From Streptomyces avicenniae (GTDB lineage: Bacteria > Actinomycetota > Actinomycetes > Streptomycetales > Streptomycetaceae), in assembly GCF_000719135.1 (NCBI RefSeq), contig NZ_JOEK01000001.1, forward strand, positions 1 through 64,000: a DNA stretch of 64,000 bases. Reading direction: 5' to 3'. The notes under the pieces were generated by a model. The model was not told the origin of the DNA. It ran no database searches and worked only from the letters and a program-made list of their open reading frames with translations. The translations under genes and the position numbers were made by a program. Positions 37,509-48,152 of the stretch are shown here, in pieces; the stretch's first letter is position 1, and each line of letters begins with the position of its first letter.

Positions 37509-39230
37509 TCACCGGTCGGTGCCGGGGGCGGGTGGTGCCGTGGGCGGGAAGGCGGTCGTGCGGGTGGTCGAGACGGTCAGGGCGGTGCCCCCGGGGGCCG
37601 GGGCGAGTGTGCCGACCAGGTGGCGTCGCCACCGTGCGTCGTCCCGCTCGGGGTGGTCCTCGCGCCAGTGGCAGCCGCGGGTCTCCGTGCGGTGCAGGGC
37701 GGCGGTCACGAGGACCCTGGCGACGAGATGCAGATTAGCCGTCTCCCAGGTGTCCGCGCCCGGTTCGGCCGGCTTGCGGTCGTCGTCCAGGGCGAGGGCG
37801 TCGAGGGCGCGGGCCGCCTCGGCGAGGCTGTCGGCGGAGCGCAGGACGCCGGCGCCCCTGGTCATGACGCGCTGGATGACGGTCCGCGCCTCGGGCGGCA
37901 GCAGGCCGGGGCCCGGGGCGGGGGGCGCGGTGACGGGCGCGGCGGCGCGCGGGAGGGGGCTCGACGTGAGGGCGGTGGCGATGCGCTCGGCGAAGACCAG
38001 CCCTTCGAGAAGGGAGTTGGACGCCAGGCGGTTGGCGCCGTGCACGCCGGTGCAGGCCGTCTCGCCGCACGCGTACAGGCCGGGCACGGTGGTGCGGCCC
38101 GCGAGGTCGGTGCGGACGCCGCCCGACGCGTAGTGCGCGGCGGGCGCGACGGGGATGAGGCCGGTCACCGGGTCGATGCCGTGGGCGCGGCAGGCGGCGA
38201 GGATCGTGGGGAAGCGGCGGGCCCACATGTCGGCGCCGAAGTGGCGGCCGTCGAGGTACATGTGCTCGGCGCCCTTCTCCTGCATGCGGCGGGTGATGGC
38301 CTTGGCGACGATGTCGCGCGGGGCCAGCTCGGCGAGTTCGTGCTGCCCGTGCAGGAAGCGGACGCCGTCGCCGTCCACGAGGTACGCGCCCTCGCCGCGC
38401 ACGGCCTCGGAGATGAGCGGCTGCTGCCCCTCGGCGTCGGGGCCGAGCCACAGCACGGTGGGGTGGAACTGGACGAACTCCAGGTCGGAGACCTCGGCGC
38501 CCGCGCGCAGGGCGAGGGCGACGCCGTCGCCCGTGGAGACGGCCGGGTTGGTGGTGGCGGAGAAGATCTGGCCCATGCCGCCGGTGGCGAGCACCACGGC
38601 GGGGGCGTGGACGGCGCCGACGCCGTCGTGGCGCCCCTCGCCCATGACGTGCAGCGTCACCCCGGCGGTGCGGCCTTCGGCGTCCTTCAGGAGGTCGAGC
38701 GCGAGGGCGTTCTCGACGGTGGCGATCCCGGCGGCCCGCACGGCGGCGACGAGGGCGCGGGAGATCTCGGCGCCCGTCGCGTCGCCGCCCGCGTGGGCGA
38801 TGCGGCGGCGGTGGTGGCCACCCTCGCGGGTGAGGGAGAGGCCGCCGTCCTCCGCCGTGTCGAAGCGGGCGCCGAGGCCGATGAGGCGGCGGACGGCGCC
38901 GGGGCCCTCGGTGACGAGGGCGGCGACGGCGGCCTCGTCGCACAGCTGGACGCCCGCGACGAGGGTGTCGGCGAGGTGCTGGTCGGGGGTGTCGCCCTCG
39001 CCGAGTGCGGCGGCGATGCCGCCCTGCGCCCAGCGCGTGGAGCCGTCGTCGAGCCGGGCCTTGGTGACGATGACGGTGCGCAGCCCGGCGGCGGCGCAGC
39101 GCAGGGCGACGGTGAGCCCGGCGACGCCCGAGCCGACGACGGCGACCTCGGCGTCGAGGGACCAGCCGGGCGCGGGGGCGGCCAGCGCGGCGGGGTGCGG
39201 TACGGGCGTGGTGACGGGTGCGGTGTTCAC
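37509..39230 (-). CDS. nadB: L-aspartate oxidase
   Basis: NadB oxidises aspartate to iminoaspartate for quinolinate synthesis. The 573-residue flavoprotein has the N-terminal FAD site [19 protein letters not shown], the [11 protein letters not shown] motif, [18 protein letters not shown], and the [22 protein letters not shown]-terminal FAD block. Its start overlaps the panC stop (GTGA). nadA, the next enzyme, is not in this cluster. Confidence 0.96.
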   Translation of the reverse strand: MNTAPVTTPVPHPAALAAPAPGWSLDAEVAVVGSGVAGLTVALRCAAAGLRTVIVTKARLDDGSTRWAQGGIAAALGEGDTPDQHLADTLVAGVQLCDEAAVAALVTEGPGAVRRLIGLGARFDTAEDGGLSLTREGGHHRRRIAHAGGDATGAEISRALVAAVRAAGIATVENALALDLLKDAEGRTAGVTLHVMGEGRHDGVGAVHAPAVVLATGGMGQIFSATTNPAVSTGDGVALALRAGAEVSDLEFVQFHPTVLWLGPDAEGQQPLISEAVRGEGAYLVDGDGVRFLHGQHELAELAPRDIVAKAITRRMQEKGAEHMYLDGRHFGADMWARRFPTILAACRAHGIDPVTGLIPVAPAAHYASGGVRTDLAGRTTVPGLYACGETACTGVHGANRLASNSLLEGLVFAERIATALTSSPLPRAAAPVTAPPAPGPGLLPPEARTVIQRVMTRGAGVLRSADSLAEAARALDALALDDDRKPAEPGADTWETANLHLVARVLVTAALHRTETRGCHWREDHPERDDARWRRHLVGTLAPAPGGTALTVSTTRTTAFPPTAPPAPGTDR

Positions 39231-40102
39231 GCGGCGGCGCCCAGGGTCAGGCGGACGTTGTCGATCAGGCGGGTGGTGCCGACGCGGGCGGCGACGGCGA
39301 GGACGGCCTCGCCGGTGAACGCGGTGTCGCCGCCGTCGATCTCGGTGAAGTCGGCGGGGTCGATCAGCGCGAGGTAGCCGAGGGCGAGCGGCGGTTCGGC
39401 CCCGGCGGCGGCATCCAGGACGGCGCGGGCGGCGGCGAGGCGCGCGGCGGGTGGTCCCGTGGTGTCGCGGGCGGTGAACAGGGCGCGGGAGAGGGCGAGG
39501 GCGGTGGTGCGTCCGGCGGGCGTCAGGTAGCGGTTGCGGCTGGAGCGGGCGAGGCCGTCGTCGTCGCGCAGGGTCGGCACCGGCAGGATCTCGACGGGGA
39601 AGTCGAGGTCACGGACCATGCGGCGGACGAGGGCGAGCTGCTGCGCGTCCTTCTCGCCGAAGGTGGCGTAGTCGGGCGCGGTGAGGTGGAGCAGCTTGGC
39701 GACGACGGTCAGCATGCCGTCGAAGTGGCCTGGCCGCTCGGCGCCTTCGAAGCCCGCGCCCATGGGGCCCGCGGTGAGCGTGACGCGCGGGTGGCCGTCC
39801 GGGTACATCGTGGCGTCGTCGGGGGCGAAGACGAGGTCGGCGCCGCCCTCCTCTGCGAGCTTCACGTCCGCGTCGAGCTGGCGCGGGTAGCGGTCGAAGT
39901 CCTCGCCTGGGCCGAACTGGAGCGGGTTGACGTAGACGGTGACGACGAGCTGCCCCGCGGGTGACAGGCGTTGCCTGGCGGCGCGCATGTTGGCGAGGTG
40001 TCCCTCGTGCAGCGCGCCCATCGTCATGACCACGGCGCGGTCGGCGCCCGGGGTGTACAGCGCCCGCAGTGCGTCCGCGTCGCGGGCCACGGATATCGTC
40101 AT
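39227..40102 (-). CDS. panC: pantothenate synthetase
   Basis: PanC ligates pantoate and beta-alanine. The 291-residue protein has the HIGH-like [46 protein letters not shown] and SSRNRYL, the KMSKS-like region. It is coupled by ATGA to the upstream DUF2520 gene and by GTGA to nadB. A reading further upstream is a shadow of the DUF2520 gene. Confidence 0.96.
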   Translation of the reverse strand: MTISVARDADALRALYTPGADRAVVMTMGALHEGHLANMRAARQRLSPAGQLVVTVYVNPLQFGPGEDFDRYPRQLDADVKLAEEGGADLVFAPDDATMYPDGHPRVTLTAGPMGAGFEGAERPGHFDGMLTVVAKLLHLTAPDYATFGEKDAQQLALVRRMVRDLDFPVEILPVPTLRDDDGLARSSRNRYLTPAGRTTALALSRALFTARDTTGPPAARLAAARAVLDAAAGAEPPLALGYLALIDPADFTEIDGGDTAFTGEAVLAVAARVGTTRLIDNVRLTLGAAA

Positions 40103-41031
40103 CGCTCTCCTTCCTCGGCGCTGTCGGCGAGTACGTCGAGAAGCGCCTCGGCCAGCTCGGGTCTGAGCAGGCCGTGGTCGAGTGCACGGTCCGCCGTGAC
40201 GCGGGCCATGGCGAGGTAGCCGGCGAGGGCGCCGGGGGAGTGCGCGCGCAGCTCGGCGACGTGGGCGGCGACCGTACCTGCGTCGCCGCGTGCGACGGGG
40301 CCGGTGAGGGCGGCGTCGCCGGAGCGCAGGGCGTTGTCGAGCGCGGCGCCGAGCAGGGGGCCGAGCATGCGGTCGGGGGCGGCGACACCGGCCTGCCGCA
40401 GCAGTTCGAGCGACTGGGCGACGAGGGTGACGAGGTGGTTCGCGCCGAGGGCGAGGGCGGCGTGGTAGAGCGGCCGGTCGCGCTCCTCGATCCACTCGGG
40501 CTCGCCGCCCATCTCGATGACCAACGCCTCGGCGGCCATGCGCAGTTCGGCGGGGGCGGTGACGCCGAAGGAGCAGCCCGCGAGCCGCTGCACGTCCACG
40601 GGTGTGCCGGTGAAGGTCATCACGGGGTGCAGCGCGAGCGGCAGGGCTCCGGCGCGCAGGGCGGGGTCGAGGACGCCGGTGCCGAAGCGTCCCGAGCAGT
40701 GCACGAGGAGCTGGCCCGGCCGGACGGCGCCGGTCTCGGCGAGGCCCGTGACCAGTCCTGGCAGGGCGTCGTCGGGGACGCTGAGCAGCACCAGGTCGGC
40801 GAGCGCGAGGACGTCGTCGGGGGCGACGAGGGGGACGCCGGGCAGCAGCGTCTCGGCCCGGCGGCGTGACGCGTCGGAGACGCCTGACGCGGCGACCGGC
40901 CGGTGTCCCGCCAGGGCGAGGGCGGCGGCCAGGGCGGGGCCCACGCGCCCGGCGCCGACGACGCCGACCGTGAGCCGCGCGGGGCGGTCGCGCGCCTCGG
41001 TGACCCGGGGTGCGTATCCGTCGGCGTTCAC
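40099..41031 (-). CDS. Rossmann-like/DUF2520 dehydrogenase-type protein
   Basis: A 310-residue protein with N-terminal [16 protein letters not shown] (NAD(P)-binding) and a C-terminal DUF2520 domain with [11 protein letters not shown] and [13 protein letters not shown]. Families of this type resemble ketopantoate reductase-like dehydrogenases. Its position first in a panC operon suggests a role in pantothenate synthesis, perhaps as a ketopantoate reductase, but this is inference. The GTG 41031 start is more likely than the one at 41094. Confidence 0.87.
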   Translation of the reverse strand: MNADGYAPRVTEARDRPARLTVGVVGAGRVGPALAAALALAGHRPVAASGVSDASRRRAETLLPGVPLVAPDDVLALADLVLLSVPDDALPGLVTGLAETGAVRPGQLLVHCSGRFGTGVLDPALRAGALPLALHPVMTFTGTPVDVQRLAGCSFGVTAPAELRMAAEALVIEMGGEPEWIEERDRPLYHAALALGANHLVTLVAQSLELLRQAGVAAPDRMLGPLLGAALDNALRSGDAALTGPVARGDAGTVAAHVAELRAHSPGALAGYLAMARVTADRALDHGLLRPELAEALLDVLADSAEEGER

Positions 41032-41163
41032 GGCGGGGCTGCCTCTTTCGTTCGCGTTCCGGTCCGTGTGTCGGTACCGGACGGTCCCTGCCATGCTACG
41101 GCGGGCGGGCGGCTCCCGGCCGCGCGCGGTGGCCGTCCGGGGCGCCCGCGCGGCGGCGGCCGT

Positions 41164-41841
41164 TCAGTGCCCGCCCGCGCGCACCAGCCCCGTCTCGTAC
41201 GCGAGGACGACGGCCTGGACGCGGTCGCGCAGGCCGAGCTTGCCGAGGATGCGGCCGACGTGGGTCTTGACCGTCGCCTCCGAGACGAACAGCTGTGCGG
41301 CGATCTCCCCGTTGGACAGGCCCTGCGCGATGAGCATCAGGACCTCGCGCTCGCGGTCGGTGAGCAGGTCGATCTCGGGGTGGGGCGTGCCGGGCCCGGC
41401 CGGGAGGAGGTCCACGAAGCGGTCGAGGAGGCGGCGGGTGGTGGACGGCGCGACGACGGCGTCGCCGCTGTGGACGGCGCGGATGGCGCCGAGGAGTTCG
41501 TCGGGCGGGACGTCCTTCAGCATGAATCCGGCGGCGCCCGCCTTCAGCCCCGAGAAGGCGTACTCGTCGAGGTCGAAGGTCGTGAGGATGAGGACCTTGG
41601 GGTCGCCCGGGCCTCCGCCGCCCTCCTGGCAGATCCGGCGGGTGGCCTCGACGCCGTCGAGACGTGGCATGCGGACGTCCATGAGGACGACGTCCACGGC
41701 CGTGGAGCGCAGGACGTCCAGGGCCTCGGCGCCGTCGCCCGCCTCGGCCGTGACCTCCATGTCGGGCTGGGCGGAGAGCACCATCTTGAAGCCCGTCCGC
41801 AGGAGCGCCTGGTCGTCCACCAGCATCACTCTGATCGCCAT
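41164..41841 (-). CDS. LuxR/NarL-family response regulator
   Basis: A 225-residue regulator: receiver domain with acidic pocket VDDQ, phospho-acceptor Asp in VVLMDVRMPRLDG (about residue 54), Thr in LTTFD and Lys in MLKDVPP, and a C-terminal LuxR HTH LTDREREVLMLIAQGLSNGEIA with VKTHVGRIL. It pairs with the kinase just upstream. ATG 41841 follows a GAGAGGAA ribosome site. Confidence 0.95.
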   Translation of the reverse strand: MAIRVMLVDDQALLRTGFKMVLSAQPDMEVTAEAGDGAEALDVLRSTAVDVVLMDVRMPRLDGVEATRRICQEGGGGPGDPKVLILTTFDLDEYAFSGLKAGAAGFMLKDVPPDELLGAIRAVHSGDAVVAPSTTRRLLDRFVDLLPAGPGTPHPEIDLLTDREREVLMLIAQGLSNGEIAAQLFVSEATVKTHVGRILGKLGLRDRVQAVVLAYETGLVRAGGH

Positions 41842-41951
41842 CGGTCTCTTCCTCTCACCGGTGGAAACCGGTCGGTCGTCGGGCGGTCGAGTTCGGTCGT
41901 CTGTGCGCGGTCGGTGCGGGGCGGGGTCACGTCGGGTCGGAACAGATCGGA

Positions 41952-43232
41952 TCAGGGCACGTCGCGGCGGGAGTCGTCGGCGCCGCACGCACCGGCCCGC
42001 CCCCCGGCGGGTCCGGCGGGTTCCGCGCCCGCGAGCGGAAGGGTCGCGCTGATACGGAAGCCGCCCCCGGGGCGCGGTCCCGCCACCAGGACGCCACCGA
42101 CCATACCGACACGCTCGCGCATGCCTATCAGCCCGTGCCCCAGCCCGTCCTCGCCGCGCTCCTCGTACAGCGCGGCCTGCGCGCCGCGCCCGTCGTCGTC
42201 GGCCAGGACGGTGAGCGCGTCGCCGTCGTACCGCAGCCGTACCGTCGCGCCGACGTGCGGGCCGCCGTGCTTGCGCGAGTTGGTCAGCGCCTCCTGCACG
42301 ACGCGGTACGCCGTCAGCCCGACGCCGCTCGGCAGCGTGCGCGGCGTGCCCTCCACGCGGAAATCGACGGGCAGGCCCGCGTCCCGCACCTGGTCCACGA
42401 GATCCGCGAGCTGCTCCACGCCCGGCTGCGGAACGTAGTCGCCCGCCGTCGCCCCGCCGGGGCCGCCGTCCTCGCTGCGCAGCACGCCGAGCAGCCTGCG
42501 CATCTCGGTGAGGGCCTGGCGTCCTGTGCCCGAGATGGTGTGCAGCGCGCTGCGGGTGAGCTCGGGCGAGCTGTCCAGCACGTACGCGGCGCCGTCCGCC
42601 TGGACGACCATGACCGACACGTTGTGCGCGACGACGTCGTGCAGCTCCCTGGCTATTCGGGCGCGCTCGGCGGTGACGGCCATCCGCGCCTGCGTCTCCC
42701 GCTCGCGCTCCAGCCGCTCGGCGCGGCGTTCCAGCTCCGAGTAGTAGGCGCGGCGGGTGCGCAGCGAGTCGCCCAGCACCCAGGCGAGGCAGAAGGTGAT
42801 GGTGAGCAGGCCGGTCCCGAACACCTGGGCGGCGACGCTGGCCCGCTCGTCACCCTGGTCGGGCCAGCGGACGCGGGCGAGGGTCGGCGCCAGCAGGCAG
42901 CCGGCCAGCGCGAGCCGTGACCAGCCGCGGTGCGGCCGGGAGGCGATGGTGAACGCGACGACGAGGAACACGACGTCGCTGGGCAGCGGCTGCACGCCGA
43001 TCACGAGCTGCGCGCAGCCGACGCCGAAGGACGCCACGAGCATCGCCTCGGGCCACCGGCGGCGCAGCGTGCCGACGACGCCCAGGGCGAAGGCGATCGG
43101 AAAGGCGGAGTCGGGCCAGGCGTTCTCCTGGGCGGACGGCGCGATCAGGAGCATGATCCCCAGCAGGCCGAACGCCCAGGTGCCGTCCACCGCGGTGGGG
43201 TGACGGCGCAGGAATTCGTAGAGCCGGTTCAC
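41952..43232 (-). CDS. NarL-type sensor histidine kinase
   Basis: A 426-residue membrane kinase with about five N-terminal TM helices and no large extracytoplasmic domain, so the signal is probably sensed in the membrane. The dimerisation helix holds the phospho-His in [18 protein letters not shown] (HisKA_3), and the ATPase has [12 protein letters not shown] and [11 protein letters not shown]. The start is uncertain among GTG 43232, ATG 43250 and 43271; I use GTG 43232. It lies 110 bases upstream of the response regulator gene. Confidence 0.92.
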   Translation of the reverse strand: MNRLYEFLRRHPTAVDGTWAFGLLGIMLLIAPSAQENAWPDSAFPIAFALGVVGTLRRRWPEAMLVASFGVGCAQLVIGVQPLPSDVVFLVVAFTIASRPHRGWSRLALAGCLLAPTLARVRWPDQGDERASVAAQVFGTGLLTITFCLAWVLGDSLRTRRAYYSELERRAERLERERETQARMAVTAERARIARELHDVVAHNVSVMVVQADGAAYVLDSSPELTRSALHTISGTGRQALTEMRRLLGVLRSEDGGPGGATAGDYVPQPGVEQLADLVDQVRDAGLPVDFRVEGTPRTLPSGVGLTAYRVVQEALTNSRKHGGPHVGATVRLRYDGDALTVLADDDGRGAQAALYEERGEDGLGHGLIGMRERVGMVGGVLVAGPRPGGGFRISATLPLAGAEPAGPAGGRAGACGADDSRRDVP

Positions 43233-43425
43233 GTCACCCAGAGTAGGCATTCCGTGCGGCTCGGGAATCAACCGGACGGCCGATACGTGCGGCCGTCAAC
43301 TACTCCTTGGGGTGGAGAGCCCGTGCCACCGCGCGGGGAGGGCCGGGCGTTCCCGGCGGGACGGCCACGGCCGGGCGCCGGACGGCTACGATGGCGGGCC
43401 CACGATCGCATTCTGGGGGTAGCCG

Positions 43426-43770
43426 GTGAGCGCGGACGAGACGTTCTCCGCAGGGATCGTCCACAGGTGGGACGACGAGGACGGGTGGGGGGTCATCCGC
43501 TCGGAGGCCGTGCCGGGCGACGTGTTCGCGCACTTCTCCTCGATCGCGTCGGCGCCGTCGTCCTTCCGCTCCCTCGACGTCGGCGAGCCGGTCACGTTCA
43601 CCTGGGAGCAGGCGGCGCAGGACGGTTTCTCCTACCGCGCCGTCACGGTCCGCAGCGCGCGGGACGGCGCCGACGCCGACGCCGACGAGGACGAGGACGA
43701 CGACCTCTCGGGAGGCTTCGCGTCCTCGCTCACCGTCGTGTTCGACGACGAGCGGACGCCCCCCGCCTGA
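43426..43770 (+). CDS. cold-shock-domain-like protein with acidic tail
   Basis: A 114-residue protein whose first 70 residues follow the cold-shock fold ([31 protein letters not shown], then [20 protein letters not shown]), although the RNP1 aromatic pattern is degenerate. A poly-Asp/Glu segment follows ([11 protein letters not shown]). It probably binds single-stranded nucleic acid. The GTG start at 43426 follows GGGGGTAG; TACGAT at 43386-43391 is a -10 candidate. Confidence 0.82.
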   Translation: MSADETFSAGIVHRWDDEDGWGVIRSEAVPGDVFAHFSSIASAPSSFRSLDVGEPVTFTWEQAAQDGFSYRAVTVRSARDGADADADEDEDDDLSGGFASSLTVVFDDERTPPA

Positions 43771-43799
43771 CCGGCGGCCGGGCCGGGGAGGCGTCACAC

Positions 43800-44768
43800 A
43801 TGCGGGAGACGGGCTGGCGCGAGGCCACCGAGCGGGCCCTCTACGGCCCGGGCGGCTTCTTCCTCCGCGAGGCCCCGGCCGCGCACTTCAGGACGTCGGC
43901 GCACGTCTCGCCGCTCTTCGCGCGCGCCGTCGCGCGGCTGCTGGTCGCGGTGGACGAGGCGCTGGGCCGCCCGGCCGCACTGGCGTTCACCGACGTGGGC
44001 GCGGGGCGCGGCGAGCTGGTGCGCGGGGTGCTGGAGGCACTGGCGGCGCTGCCGGGCGACGTGTCGGCGCGCGTGCGTCCTTACGCCGTGGAGCGCGCCG
44101 GGCGCCCGGCCGGGCTCGACCCGCGGATCACCTGGTGCGCCCGTCCCCCCGCCGGGGCGGTGGGCCTGCTGTTCGCCAACGAGTGGCTGGACAACGTGCC
44201 GGTGGACGTGGCGGAGGCGGACGGCGAGGGCGTCGTGCGGCACGTCCTCGTCACCCCGGAGGGCCGTGAGCGGCTGGGCGGGCGCGTGGACGGGGACGAC
44301 GCGGCCTGGCTGCGCCGCTGGTGGCCGCTGGCCCCCGGCGGGCGCGCCGAGATCGGCCTGCCGCGCGACCGCGCCTGGGCGGGGGCCGTGGCGTCGCTGG
44401 CGCGCGGCCTCGCCGTCGCCGTGGACTACGGCCACACGCGGGAGGAACGCCCGCCACTCGGCACCCTGACGGGCTACCGGGCGGGGCGGCAGGTGCGCCC
44501 CGTCCCCGACGGCAGCTGCGACCTCACGGCCCACGTCGCGTTCGACGCCTGCGCGGGGCCGGGCGCCGTCCTGCTGCGGCAGCGGGCGGCGCTGCGGTCC
44601 CTCGGCGTTGACGGCGGCAGGCCGCCGCTCGCGCTGGCGACGACCGACCCGGCCGCGTACGTGCGGGCGCTCGCCGAGGCGGGCGCGGCGGCCGAGCTGA
44701 CGGACCCGGCGGGCCTCGGCGGCTTCACCTGGCTCGCGCGGCCTGTGGGCATCGCCTCGCCGCTGTGA
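43800..44768 (+). CDS. MidA/NDUFAF7-like (DUF185) SAM-dependent methyltransferase
   Basis: A 322-residue protein that fits the MidA family: N-terminal [34 protein letters not shown] motif [31 protein letters not shown] and [11 protein letters not shown]. Mitochondrial NDUFAF7 of this family dimethylates an arginine of NDUFS2, the NuoD subunit of complex I. The neighbouring convergent gene is a NuoD homologue, which supports the same partnership here. It starts at ATG 43800, 29 bases after the cold-shock-like gene, and ends 13 bases before nuoD. Confidence 0.83.
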   Translation: MRETGWREATERALYGPGGFFLREAPAAHFRTSAHVSPLFARAVARLLVAVDEALGRPAALAFTDVGAGRGELVRGVLEALAALPGDVSARVRPYAVERAGRPAGLDPRITWCARPPAGAVGLLFANEWLDNVPVDVAEADGEGVVRHVLVTPEGRERLGGRVDGDDAAWLRRWWPLAPGGRAEIGLPRDRAWAGAVASLARGLAVAVDYGHTREERPPLGTLTGYRAGRQVRPVPDGSCDLTAHVAFDACAGPGAVLLRQRAALRSLGVDGGRPPLALATTDPAAYVRALAEAGAAAELTDPAGLGGFTWLARPVGIASPL

Positions 44769-44781
44769 CCGGCGGCGACGG

Positions 44782-45936
44782 CTACTTGTCGATGTCGCCG
44801 ACGACGAAGAAGAACGACCCGAGGATCGCCACCATGTCCGCGACCAGCGTCCCCGGCAGCAGCGCGCCGAGGGCCTGGATGTTGTTGAACGAAGCGGAGC
44901 GCAGCTTCAGCCGGTACGGCGTCTTCTCGCCGCGCGAGACGAGGTAGTAGCCGTTGAGCCCGAGCGGGTTCTCCGTCCACGCGTACGTCGCGCCCTCGGG
45001 GGCCTTCAGGACCTTGGGCAGCCGCTGGTTGACGGGCCCCGGCGGCAGCTCGGCGAGCCGGTCGAGGCAGGCGTCGGCGAGGTCGAGCGCGTTCCGCGTC
45101 TGGTCGAGCAGCACCTCGAAGCGTGCAAGGCAGTCGCCCGCCGTGCGCGTCGCGACCTTCAGGACGCCGCCCAGCTCGCCGTACGCGAGGTAGGGCTCGT
45201 CGCGGCGCAGGTCGAAGTCCACGCCGCTGGCGCGTGCGATCGGCCCCGAGACGCCGTACGCGTGGACCGCCGCCGCGTCGAGGACGCCGACGCCGCGCGT
45301 CCTGGCGCGGAACACCTCGTTGCCCAGCACCAGGCCGTCCAGGCGCGGCAGCCCGCCCCGCACGGCGGCGACGGCCTGCCGGGCGCGGCCGGTCCATCCG
45401 GCCGGGAGGTCCTCCTTCAGGCCCCCGACGCGGTTGAACATGTAGTGCATCCGGCCGCCCGAGACCTCCTCCATGACGTGCTGGAGCGTCTCGCGCTCGG
45501 TGAAGGCGTGGAAGATCGGCGTGATCCCGCCCAGTTCCAGCGGGTAGGAGCCGAGGAACATCAGGTGGTTCAGGGCCCGGTTCAGCTCGGCGAGCAGCGT
45601 GCGCAGCCACACGGCGCGCTCGGGCACCTCCATGCCGAGCATGCGCTCGACGGCCAGGACGACGCCCAGCTCGTTGGAGAACGCCGACAGCCAGTCGTGC
45701 CGGTTCGCCAGGACGATGATCTGCCGGTAGTCCCGCGCCTCGAACAGCTTCTCCGCGCCCCGGTGCATGTAGCCGACCACGGGCTCGGCCCGCGCGATCC
45801 GCTCGCCGTCGAGCACGAGCCGCAGGCGCAGGACGCCATGGGTGGACGGGTGCTGGGGGCCGATGTTGAGCACCATGTCGGTGGCGCCGTCGAACCCCGC
45901 GCCGGTCCCGCCGATGCCGACCACGGTCTCCGTCAT
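44782..45936 (-). CDS. nuoD: orphan NADH dehydrogenase subunit D (49-kDa type)
   Basis: A 384-residue NuoD homologue with [22 protein letters not shown], the [10 protein letters not shown] motif, [18 protein letters not shown] helix, [20 protein letters not shown] and the quinone-side [12 protein letters not shown]-terminus. It is shorter than the NuoD of a 14-gene complex I operon and no other nuo gene is present, so it is a paralogue. It could join an alternative complex or a hydrogenase-like module. A CAGACT (about 45944-45949, minus) ends 7 bases before the ATG, again suggesting a leaderless mRNA. Confidence 0.92.
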   Translation of the reverse strand: MTETVVGIGGTGAGFDGATDMVLNIGPQHPSTHGVLRLRLVLDGERIARAEPVVGYMHRGAEKLFEARDYRQIIVLANRHDWLSAFSNELGVVLAVERMLGMEVPERAVWLRTLLAELNRALNHLMFLGSYPLELGGITPIFHAFTERETLQHVMEEVSGGRMHYMFNRVGGLKEDLPAGWTGRARQAVAAVRGGLPRLDGLVLGNEVFRARTRGVGVLDAAAVHAYGVSGPIARASGVDFDLRRDEPYLAYGELGGVLKVATRTAGDCLARFEVLLDQTRNALDLADACLDRLAELPPGPVNQRLPKVLKAPEGATYAWTENPLGLNGYYLVSRGEKTPYRLKLRSASFNNIQALGALLPGTLVADMVAILGSFFFVVGDIDK

Positions 45937-46001
45937 GCGCGTCAGTCTGTCACCCCACCGGCCGTGGGACGCCTCCCAGGCCGGATGCGCGGGCCAGGAC
46001 C

Positions 46002-46007
46002 TAAGCT
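46002..46007 (+). promoter_or_regulatory. -10 hexamer for a leaderless PH-domain operon mRNA
   Basis: TAAGCT ends 7 bases before the ATG at 46015, with no ribosome site between. Confidence 0.5.
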
Positions 46008-46014
46008 CGTGCAC

Positions 46015-46515
46015 ATGGACGAGGTGGCAGCACAGCCCCCGCCGGGGACGTCCGGCGACACCTGGCGGCCGGTGATGCCCGGGTTGCTGACGATGCGGCG
46101 CCTCGTGCTGGTCTCCTGCCTGACGCCACCCGCGCTGCTGGCCGCCGTGCTGCCCCTCCTGCTGGGCGCCCCTGCCTGGTCGCTGCTGGCGCTGGTCCCG
46201 CTCACGGCGGGCGTCTGGGGCTGGTGGGCGCTGGGGCGGAACTGGCGCTCGTGGTGCTACCAGGAGCGGGACGACGACCTCCTCATCAGGCGTGGCGTGC
46301 TGTGGCAGCAGCTGACGGTGGTGCCGTACGGGCGCATGCAGCTCGTCGAGGTGACCTCGGGGCCGCTGGAGCGCCGCTTCGGCCTCGCCCGCCTCCAGCT
46401 GCACACCGCCGCGGCGGCCACCGACGCGTCCGTGCCCGGCCTCGCCCCGGCCGAGGCGGAACGTTTGCGCGACAGACTCACCGAGCTGGGCGAGGCCCGT
46501 TCGGCGGGGCTGTGA
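46015..46515 (+). CDS. YdbS-like bacterial PH-domain membrane protein
   Basis: A 166-residue protein: two TM helices (residues about 25-66) and one bPH2/DUF304 domain ([38 protein letters not shown]). It corresponds to the first of the YdbS-YdbT pair. Its stop overlaps the start of the larger partner (GTGA). In Bacillus the pair helps resist some bacteriocins; function in actinomycetes is unknown. Confidence 0.88.
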   Translation: MDEVAAQPPPGTSGDTWRPVMPGLLTMRRLVLVSCLTPPALLAAVLPLLLGAPAWSLLALVPLTAGVWGWWALGRNWRSWCYQERDDDLLIRRGVLWQQLTVVPYGRMQLVEVTSGPLERRFGLARLQLHTAAAATDASVPGLAPAEAERLRDRLTELGEARSAGL

Positions 46516-47891
46516 GCGGCGAGCCGGCGCTCGGCGCGGCAGCCGTGCCGGGCGGGATCCCCGAGCGGGAGATCCCGGCGGGGCAGGGAAGGCGCCTGCA
46601 CCCGCTGACGCCGTGGCGCCGCGCCTGGGCGCCGCTGGCCGGGCTGTTCGCCGTGATGGTGCAGAACGTGGAGGAGCTGCGCCGCTGGACGTCCTCGGTG
46701 GCGCTGGGCTGGCTGCTGCTGTCGCTGGCGCTGTTCCTGGCGTGCGCGGGGCTGTACGGCTTCCTGTCGTGGCGCGTGACGCGTTTCCTCGTGACCGACA
46801 CCGAGCTGCGCATCCGCACCGGCCTGCTGTTCCGGCGTTCCGCGCACCTGCGTCTCGACCGCATCCAGTCGATCGACGTGAGCCGTCCGCTGCTGGCGCG
46901 TCTGCTGGGGGTCGCGAAACTGCGCATGGAGGTGGTCGGCTCCCGGTCCGCCGACGAGCTGGCGTTCCTGGGCGAGAACGAGGCGCGCGATCTCCGGGCG
47001 GAACTGCTGGCGCGCGCCGCGGGCATCGCGCCCGAGGCCGCGCCCAACGCGGGCGAGGCCCCGGCACTGGCGCTGCACGAGGTGGACCCGAAGACGCTCG
47101 CGTGGTCGCTCGTGCTGCGCGGCCGTACGTGGGCGTTCCTCGTGCCGGGCGCCGCGCTGATCCCCGTCGTGTGGCTCACGACGAACAACCTCGTCGCCGC
47201 GCTTCTGGTGCTGCTGCCGCTGATCGCCGCGAACTGGCGGGCGAGCGTCGGCAGCTACCTGACGTTGTACGGCTGGACGGTCAGCGAGTCGCCCGACGGA
47301 CTGCGGCTGGACCACGGGCTGTTGCAGCGGGACCACGCGACCGTCCCGCCGGGGCGCGTGCAGTGCGTCCGGCTGGTGGAGCCGCTGCTGTGGCGCCCGC
47401 GCGGCTGGGTCAGGGTCGAGCTGGACGTCGCGGGCACCCGGTCGGGCAACCGCGAGGGGCTGCTGCTGCCCGTCGCCTCGCGCGCCGAGGCCGCCGCGCT
47501 GCTCGGGCGCGTCCTGCCCGACGTGGACATCGCCGCCGCCCTGGCCGCGATCCGCCCGGCGCCGGAACGGGCGCGCTGGGCGATGCCGGTCTGGCGCACG
47601 GGCTACGGGCACGCGGCGACGCCGACGCTGTTCGTGGCCAGGCGCGGGCGGCTGCGGCGCGTGCACGAGCTGGTGCCGCACGCGAAGGTGCAGAGCGTGC
47701 GGCTCACCCAGGGGCCGCGCGCCCGCCTGCTGCGGCTGGCGGACGTGCACGTGGACCACGGGGCGGACGGCACGGCGACCGCGCGCCTCCTGGACGCCGG
47801 GTACGCGGCGGACGAGGTCGCCGCGCAGGCGAACCGCTCACGGCTCGGCCGCCGTTCTGCCGCGCCCGACCGCTGGCTGACCGGCCCCTGA
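46512..47891 (+). CDS. YdbT-like membrane protein with multiple bacterial PH domains
   Basis: A 459-residue protein with three bPH2 modules each preceded by TM helices: [22 protein letters not shown] and [57 protein letters not shown]. It forms the second half of the PH pair and is coupled by GTGA to 46015. It probably sits in the cytoplasmic membrane as a lipid-responsive scaffold; no enzymatic motif is visible. Confidence 0.9.
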   Translation: MSGEPALGAAAVPGGIPEREIPAGQGRRLHPLTPWRRAWAPLAGLFAVMVQNVEELRRWTSSVALGWLLLSLALFLACAGLYGFLSWRVTRFLVTDTELRIRTGLLFRRSAHLRLDRIQSIDVSRPLLARLLGVAKLRMEVVGSRSADELAFLGENEARDLRAELLARAAGIAPEAAPNAGEAPALALHEVDPKTLAWSLVLRGRTWAFLVPGAALIPVVWLTTNNLVAALLVLLPLIAANWRASVGSYLTLYGWTVSESPDGLRLDHGLLQRDHATVPPGRVQCVRLVEPLLWRPRGWVRVELDVAGTRSGNREGLLLPVASRAEAAALLGRVLPDVDIAAALAAIRPAPERARWAMPVWRTGYGHAATPTLFVARRGRLRRVHELVPHAKVQSVRLTQGPRARLLRLADVHVDHGADGTATARLLDAGYAADEVAAQANRSRLGRRSAAPDRWLTGP

Positions 47892-47917
47892 GCCCCTGAG
47901 CCCGCGGGCCCCGGGCG

Positions 47918-47940
47918 TTGTCAGTGGTCCTCCCTAGGCT
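47918..47940 (+). promoter_or_regulatory. perfect DNA-damage (RecA-NDp/PafBC-type) promoter
   Basis: TTGTCAGTG (47918-47926), exactly 8 bases, then TAGGCT (47935-47940): a full match to TTGTCRGTG-N8-TAnnnT. The -10 ends 7 bases before the ATG at 47948, so the mRNA should be leaderless. Confidence 0.78.
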
Positions 47941-47947
47941 TTCTGCC

Positions 47948-48127
47948 ATGGGTGACGAAGAGCTTCACGAGGAGGACGGGCCCGTCCGCGAGGAGCCGGC
48001 GGCCGACGTCGCGCGGCGGCGCGGGCCGACCGGCGCGCACGCGGTCCGCACGCGGGGGGACGGCCCCGAGGTGGGCCGGATCGGGATACCCCTCTTCGTC
48101 TGGCGCAGGCGCCGCATACCCGGGTGA
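47948..48127 (+). CDS. 59-residue protein, predicted DNA-damage inducible
   Basis: A small protein with an acidic N-terminus (MGDEELHEEDGPVREEPAAD) and a strongly basic C-terminus ending RIGIPLFVWRRRRIPG. There is no TM helix or recognisable domain. The ribosome site is absent but the promoter at 47918-47940 predicts a leaderless transcript starting here. That promoter is the best evidence that this is a gene and that it responds to DNA damage. It is alone between the PH operon and the convergent SnoaL gene. Confidence 0.7.
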   Translation: MGDEELHEEDGPVREEPAADVARRRGPTGAHAVRTRGDGPEVGRIGIPLFVWRRRRIPG

Positions 48128-48152
48128 GGCGCGCGGCCCGCCCGTGCGGCCG

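Noticed and set aside
36531..39377. A 948-residue plus-strand frame
   Set aside because: It is antisense to nadC and nadB, and the protein has no plausible domain.
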